NCBI GenBank assembly: GCA_023269615.1
Contig: JAHFSY010000009.1
Location: 1-64,000 of the forward strand
DNA: 64,000 nucleotides
Source: Verrucomicrobiota bacterium
Lineage (GTDB): Bacteria; Verrucomicrobiota; Verrucomicrobiia; JABWAM01
Direction of reading: 5' to 3'
Position numbers and translations under genes: made by a program. This document shows positions 59,705 to 64,000 of this stretch, piece after piece; position 1 is the first letter of the stretch, and each line of letters starts with the position of its first letter. The notes beneath the pieces are model-generated. The model was given only the letters and a program-made list of their open reading frames with translations, ran no database searches and was not told the origin of the DNA.

Positions 59705-61883
59705 GTTCGTTCTCCTTCCATTCGACCGGCTGCGCGGGGATGCTGGACGGACGCTCGATGTCGTCTATGCGCTCGGAAAGATTTTTTCTTCCGAGGATGG
59801 ATTCCGTGATGCTTCGCTGACGGAAAAGCTCCAGAGCTTTGCGTCGTTGGGAGGCTTCCTCCGACGCCGCCTCGGGAGTACGCAATACCGTCGGTTTCAA
59901 TAAGACCATCAATTCGGTGCGTGTCTTCCGCTTCGTCGTGGAACCGAACAGATATCCAAGCAGGGGGATGTCGCTCAAGATCGGCACGCCTGCCTTGGTA
60001 CCCGTCTCGCGATTTTCCACGAGCCCTCCCAGGATCACCATGCTGCCATCCTGCACGGACACCACGGAACTCGCCTCACGACGCGCGATGATCGGGATCT
60101 GGTTGTTGTCAATGCTCTGGAACCCGTTGATGTTGTCCACGCGTTGGAGGATGTCGAGCGTCACCAGGCCGTCGGGATTCACCAGCGGACGGATCGTCAA
60201 CTGCAACCCGATGTCCTTGTACTCGTAATTTGATCGCAGCGTGCCCAGGTTTCCCGTGATGTCCGTGGCGGTTGTCGTCACGATCGGACGGGCCTCCGCC
60301 ACCACGATCTTCGCCTCCTCGTTGTGGCTCGTCTGGATCACGGGCTGCGAAAGAATCCGCACGTTGCTGTTTTGCGCCAGCGCCTGGATCAAGACGTCCA
60401 CCTTGGAGTTTTTCAGCGTTGCAAAATAATTCAACCCGAGCGGCAGCCCGGTCGGCAGCGCCGCCGCGGAGGAAATATTCGAGGCATCGAGTGGGTTTGC
60501 CGAAAACGTTTTCACCAGCGCCGCCTGCGACACCTGCCCGCCTGACGCGCGCGCCAACACGGACACGCCCAGGTTGTCCTCGCGGTTCAGCGTCACCTCC
60601 GCCACCACGCCTTCGATCAACACCTGTGCCAGGAGCACGTCCACGTCCTTGACAAACCCCCGCACCCACTCGATATCCGGGGCCGTCCCCATCACGATCA
60701 GCGAGTTGGTGCGCGGATCGGGAGTCACTGACATTTTTTCATCCACGCTATTTTCGGGGGTTGGGGTGACGGCGGACGCGGGCGCGGGTGAAGGCTGGGG
60801 AGTGCGCGTGATGGAATACGGGCTTGTGGTTGCCTGGCGCGAAAGACGATCCCGGTTCGCCGTGCCACCCGGGCCCCCGCGTCCAAGCACCTGGTTGATC
60901 AATCCCGCGAGCTGGCCCGCTTCCGCGTATTTGAGCGCGATGGATTTCAGTGCCATGGGTGCCGCCGTGTCGGCGTCGAGCTTTTCAATCATCTGGTCAA
61001 AAAACGGAAAGTTGACTGCGCGTGTGAGCAGGATGATCTGGTTGGTGCGCTCGTCCGCCGAGACCGTCACCTTCCCCGCCACGATCGCCTCCTCGCTGAA
61101 AGTCAACTCGCCTGCCGCGGTCGAGGGTGGGGGAGGGATTCCTTCCGCCGGTGCGGTGGAGGGTTTTGTGGAATTGCTGTCGGCCGAGGAATGAAGCAGC
61201 TCCATGATGCGCGCCACCGCGTCCTTGGATTTTGCGTTCTTGAGAGGGTAAAACCTCGTCTTCACCTTCGCCTCGAGGGGGCGGTCGACGTGCTCGATGA
61301 GGCGCCCGATCTCGACCAGGTTGGCCGCGGTGTCGGTGATCAGCAGCGTGTTGGTACGGGGAAAAGGAGTGATCTGCCCATACGCATGAATCGCCGGCTG
61401 CAGGCTCGCCTGGACGTCCTTCACATCCACAAATTTCAACTGGAAGACACGGCTCACGACCTGGTCCACGACGTCAAGCTTTTCACCGTCGAGCGAAACG
61501 TGAACGCCTTCCTGCCTCACCTTTTCCGAGGGCACCACCTTGAAAAACCTCCCGCCCTGGTGAACAACTGAGAAACCGTTGGCTGAGAGGACGTTTTCAA
61601 TCGCCTGGATCGCATCCTCGCGCGCGAGCGGCCCGTTGCCCTGCAACACAATCCGCCCTTGTAGAGTGCTGGCGCGAATCGCCGTCCGCTGCGTCAGTTC
61701 CGCGTAGAGGGAAATCACCTGGTCGAGCGTCCCGTTCGGAAAGTTGATCGTCACCAGGTCGCCGTCTGCCGAAGGGAAGGCGTTCAAAGAAAACGCAAGC
61801 CCGGCCGCGCAAATCATCCATAGCGCGCCAAGTCGTCCATTCAAGATATGATGTAAATCCTTCATCGAATCGAACAGCGTCAT
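59694..61883 (-). CDS. gspD: Type II secretion outer-membrane secretin GspD
   Basis: About 729 residues from the ATG at 61883 (a start at 61865 is also possible). Signal peptide region ALWMICAAGLAFSLNAFPS. N0/N1 domains (VTINFPNGTLDQVISLYAELTQ, LLITDTAANLVEIGRLIEHVDRP), N2/N3 (GRGGPGGTANRDRLSRQ linker, RTNSLIVMGTAPDIEWVRGFVKDVD), and secretin core ILSQPVIQTSHNEEAKIVVAEARPIV, VSVQDGSMVILGGLVENRET and VPILSDIPLLGYLFGSTTKRK. First gene of the operon; the upstream 60 bp are AT-rich and probably hold the promoter. Confidence 0.96.
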   Translation of the reverse strand: MTLFDSMKDLHHILNGRLGALWMICAAGLAFSLNAFPSADGDLVTINFPNGTLDQVISLYAELTQRTAIRASTLQGRIVLQGNGPLAREDAIQAIENVLSANGFSVVHQGGRFFKVVPSEKVRQEGVHVSLDGEKLDVVDQVVSRVFQLKFVDVKDVQASLQPAIHAYGQITPFPRTNTLLITDTAANLVEIGRLIEHVDRPLEAKVKTRFYPLKNAKSKDAVARIMELLHSSADSNSTKPSTAPAEGIPPPPSTAAGELTFSEEAIVAGKVTVSADERTNQIILLTRAVNFPFFDQMIEKLDADTAAPMALKSIALKYAEAGQLAGLINQVLGRGGPGGTANRDRLSRQATTSPYSITRTPQPSPAPASAVTPTPENSVDEKMSVTPDPRTNSLIVMGTAPDIEWVRGFVKDVDVLLAQVLIEGVVAEVTLNREDNLGVSVLARASGGQVSQAALVKTFSANPLDASNISSAAALPTGLPLGLNYFATLKNSKVDVLIQALAQNSNVRILSQPVIQTSHNEEAKIVVAEARPIVTTTATDITGNLGTLRSNYEYKDIGLQLTIRPLVNPDGLVTLDILQRVDNINGFQSIDNNQIPIIARREASSVVSVQDGSMVILGGLVENRETGTKAGVPILSDIPLLGYLFGSTTKRKTRTELMVLLKPTVLRTPEAASEEASQRRKALELFRQRSITESILGRKNLSERIDDIERPSSIPAQPVEWKENEHEW

Positions 61884-61910
61884 GCAGGTTTGAAGAAAAA
61901 TCAAACATAA

Positions 61911-62102
61911 ATGTATGTATATATGCTATATGAATATATGGTTTATCAATTACATTATGCCCTGCTTGCCGCTTCAAGCGATGCTTCGGAACTGATGAGC
62001 GAGGATGTCGAGGCGGAAATTTCGAGCGCCATCCAGGCGGCTTGCGATGAAGTGGTTTCGTTTTTCAACCGGGTGTTGAAAACTGAGGGTGGAAGAAAAT
62101 AA
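61911..62102 (+). CDS. Possible small protein (63 aa)
   Basis: An open frame starting in an AT-rich stretch (YVYMLYEYMVYQLHYALL) and continuing as ASSDASELMSEDVEAEISSAIQAACDEVVSFFNRVL, an amphipathic acidic helix. No ribosome site and no recognised family. It is divergent from gspD and shares its promoter region. The N-terminal half may be non-coding; ATG at 61938 or 61995 are other starts. Confidence 0.3.
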   Translation: MYVYMLYEYMVYQLHYALLAASSDASELMSEDVEAEISSAIQAACDEVVSFFNRVLKTEGGRK

Positions 62103-62244
62103 AATTATCATGGGTCCACAGATTTCGCAGAACGGTTTCTTTTCGGAATAAAAATATTGGCGTCATCGACGCAATTTGCGTTAACGGATGAATCCGGGAT
62201 GTCAAGCATGGGATCAAAAATGTCTTGCCGTGCGTCAAATTTCA

Positions 62245-62266
62245 ATTTATTGTGCGCACAATAAAT
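62245..62266. promoter_or_regulatory. Perfect 22-bp palindrome, candidate LacI-family operator
   Basis: ATTTATTGTGC at 62245-62255 is the exact complement of GCACAATAAAT at 62256-62266, with the central CG step typical of LacI-family operators. It ends one base before the ATG of the regulator gene (62268), where a ribosome site would normally be. This fits autorepression and suggests weak or leaderless translation. Confidence 0.75.
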
Positions 62267-62267
62267 C

Positions 62268-63374
62268 ATGAAAATTGTTACACAAGCAGACATTGCCCGT
62301 CGATTGGGTTGTTCGCAGCAGGCAGTGGGCTTTGCGCTGAACAATTACCGTAATTCCAAAGTGTCGCTTCGGCCGGAGAAGCGACAACTGATCCTGGAGA
62401 CGGCAACAAAGCTGGGTTACGTGCCGAATCGCGCCGCCCGACGGCTCACCCGGGCGCGATTTCGAAAACCGGTGAATGAAATGGATCTGGTTGGGCTGAT
62501 TTATTTTGGTTCTGCAGACGTTGATCTTGACCCGGTTTGCATTGCGATGATGAGTGGGGCGGAACACGAACTTTCCAAGTTCCATGCGTCGCTCACTTTT
62601 GTTCGGGCGGGTGAATCCAGTGACTGGGAGAAAGTGGAAAGGTTGGAACGGGCGGGCAGCGTGGACGGCTGGCTTCTCGTGGGCCCCGTGACTGACGAGG
62701 TGGTGGATCACCTGAAGCCGGGCAAACTCCCGTTTGTCATCCTGGGCGATCACCGATGCACGCAGCCTGTTCATGCCGTCAACGTGGATCACATGGCCGC
62801 GGGACGTCTCGCCGTGCAGCATCTGGCTTCGTTGGGTCACCGCCGCATCGCGTGTCTTGGTACCGGCATGCAGTACCTTTATCAGCGTCAGACCCTGGAA
62901 GGTTTTCGCTCCGCAATAAAGGAATTTGGTTTGGATGACGATGAGCGATTGTTGGGCGATTGCTCAACATGGAAAAACGTCGTCGGGAAAGATATCATGG
63001 ATTGGTTGCGGGAGCCTGACCCGAGGCCGACCGCCGTCTTTTTTTCCGAACCTGGCATGGCATTTGAGTTATGTCAGATTTTGAAGGATCTGGGACTGGA
63101 AGTGCCCGGGGAAATCAGCGTTCTGGGCTTCGGGTCTCCCTTTCCCGGAGCGAAAAGAGGAAATATCACCTACATCGAATTGCCAATGAACGAGGTGGGA
63201 TGTCAAGGCGCTCTTTTGCTCCAACGGATCGCCGCCGCCTTGCCCCACAGTTTCGGGACTCAAGTGGAGCCTGGGTTGGATTCACGCATGGGATTCAGCG
63301 AAATCAAAATTTCTCCATCCTTGATCGAAGGAAGGAGCACTCAATCAAGGCAAAATGATGAATCGAAAAATTGA
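62268..63374 (+). CDS. LacI-family transcriptional regulator
   Basis: 368 residues. The N-terminal [26 protein letters not shown] (~4-26) and hinge PNRAARRL precede a periplasmic-binding-like sensor domain ([73 protein letters not shown]). Effector probably a sugar or sugar derivative. No catabolic genes are in the window beyond it. The stop overlaps a prepilin gene by 20 bp, an arrangement seen repeatedly in Verrucomicrobia and Lentisphaerae. Confidence 0.92.
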   Translation: MKIVTQADIARRLGCSQQAVGFALNNYRNSKVSLRPEKRQLILETATKLGYVPNRAARRLTRARFRKPVNEMDLVGLIYFGSADVDLDPVCIAMMSGAEHELSKFHASLTFVRAGESSDWEKVERLERAGSVDGWLLVGPVTDEVVDHLKPGKLPFVILGDHRCTQPVHAVNVDHMAAGRLAVQHLASLGHRRIACLGTGMQYLYQRQTLEGFRSAIKEFGLDDDERLLGDCSTWKNVVGKDIMDWLREPDPRPTAVFFSEPGMAFELCQILKDLGLEVPGEISVLGFGSPFPGAKRGNITYIELPMNEVGCQGALLLQRIAAALPHSFGTQVEPGLDSRMGFSEIKISPSLIEGRSTQSRQNDESKN

Positions 63375-64000
63375 AAATCCCATGAATCCTTCCAAAGGGT
63401 CGGGTCAGCAAAGGAAAGGGAGATCGTTTACTCTCGTCGAGCTCTTGGTGGTCATTGCCATCATCGCAATTCTGGCGTCACTTTTAATGCCCGCCCTTAA
63501 AAATGCCAAAGCCTCGGCAAAATCCGTCCAATGCATGAACAATTTGCATCAACTCTACATCTCGTTTGCCACATACGCAAACGACAACCACGGGGCGGTC
63601 CCTCCAACTTGCGTGTATGGGTCTACCAACGGCACCTGGGCCGAATACTGGAAGTTTCTGGGAAACGCATATCTCGGGGCCAGCCAGGCAACCTATCAGA
63701 CCAGCCCCGGTTACCCTGCCCAGGCGAATGGCCCGCGCTATCCAATCCTCCAATGTCCCGCAGAAACGGGAGCTCCCCTGACCGGCGGTGCCTATACAAC
63801 CTCAACAAAAATGTATGATAGTCCATGGCTCCCTTCGAGTTATGCGATGAACAACGTGATGAATTATAATAGCGTTGCAATTAACAGCCCCTCCGAAGCG
63901 AGATTTGGAGAGTGTACCGGCTGGGACGTGGGCTTGCCTTCCGAGGAGCGAGTCTATGATGCAGCCCAGGTCAGTTTCATGATCGACTGTATGGTTTGGG
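63355..64000 (+). CDS. H-X9-DG-type prepilin-like protein, partial (N-terminal ~215 aa)
   Basis: Starts in the last codons of the LacI gene (ATG at 63355, AAGG site just upstream; ATG at 63382 also possible). After a ~24-residue basic leader comes [31 protein letters not shown], the prepilin signal, then [27 protein letters not shown] and [10 protein letters not shown], as in the DGHV-type prepilin family. The frame is open to the window edge, so the C-terminal DG motif is not visible. Coupling to the regulator suggests shared control. Confidence 0.88.
   Translation, partial: MMNRKIENPMNPSKGSGQQRKGRSFTLVELLVVIAIIAILASLLMPALKNAKASAKSVQCMNNLHQLYISFATYANDNHGAVPPTCVYGSTNGTWAEYWKFLGNAYLGASQATYQTSPGYPAQANGPRYPILQCPAETGAPLTGGAYTTSTKMYDSPWLPSSYAMNNVMNYNSVAINSPSEARFGECTGWDVGLPSEERVYDAAQVSFMIDCMVW

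Noticed and set aside
61911-61980. AT-rich start of the 63-codon frame as evidence of a gene
   Set aside because: The AT-rich codons look like promoter DNA for the divergent gspD; kept only as a low-confidence feature.

Overview
The window is bacterial, GC-rich (roughly 60% by eye) and most likely from a Verrucomicrobiota-type member of the PVC superphylum. This lineage call is inference. It rests on a stand-alone SWIB-domain protein, several isolated prepilin-like genes (including the H-X9-DG type), a LacI-type regulator overlapping such a prepilin gene, giant secreted proteins with LamG and thrombospondin type-3 (TSP3) repeats, an Ogl-like propeller, and dense dispersed palindromic repeats. 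No rRNA, tRNA or CRISPR array was seen.

Layout. 0-3.2 kb: two prepilin-like genes, then translationally coupled hom-thrC (threonine synthesis). 3.2-8.2 kb: a possible lipoprotein, nth, a SWIB protein with a clear terminator, and two divergently transcribed prepilin-like genes. 8.2-18.1 kb: a housekeeping stretch on the minus strand: Ogl-like propeller, deoC, an unrecognised 341-residue protein, tsaD, an S41 peptidase coupled to a UDP-glucuronate decarboxylase, and a large TPR protein. 18.2-21.4 kb: a toxin-antitoxin island (vapBC, an orphan Phd antitoxin, a ParE-type pair) with an ORF6N remnant and two small lipoproteins. 21.4-25.5 kb: uvrA and a secreted alpha/beta hydrolase. 25.9-34.8 kb: a plus-strand set of secreted or surface proteins, including a 2018-residue TSP3/LamG/glycine-rich/hydrolase protein. 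34.9-40.4 kb: an accessory island with two decayed toxin-antitoxin-like loci around a five-gene restriction-modification operon (XRE regulator, C5 methyltransferase, a putative second nuclease subunit, an MvaI/BcnI-like endonuclease, Vsr). 40.6-50.5 kb: NlpC/P60 protein, envelope glycosyltransferases, an aminotransferase, mutY, rnhC, an HD protein, a PfkB kinase and a DUF4412-like protein. 50.6-51.3 kb: higBA-like pair. 51.3-61.9 kb: a type II secretion/pseudopilus operon read gspD-G-H-I-J-K-L-M-(C/P)-E-F on the minus strand, mostly with 4-bp start/stop overlaps. 62.2-64 kb: a LacI-type regulator behind a perfect 22-bp palindrome, overlapping a prepilin gene that runs off the edge.

The most unusual signal is how often short palindromic repeats have become part of coding sequence. 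A 115-bp element with GTGTCCGGAAA-type ends occurs four times. Three copies sit in frame inside genes (tsaD, gspL, gspJ), in one orientation and one frame, each encoding a VGTDRRAVR...ARPAVAPYH segment. This resembles Rickettsia palindromic elements. Other repeat families supply the leader of a 149-residue protein, the leader of the GspC/PilP-like protein, the putative lipoprotein signal at 3.2 kb, low-complexity inserts in the TSP3/LamG proteins, the C-terminus of MutY and the stop codon of thrC. Two further elements (10.5 kb and 25.6 kb) still show the pre-insertion site and short target duplications, so these repeats look mobile.
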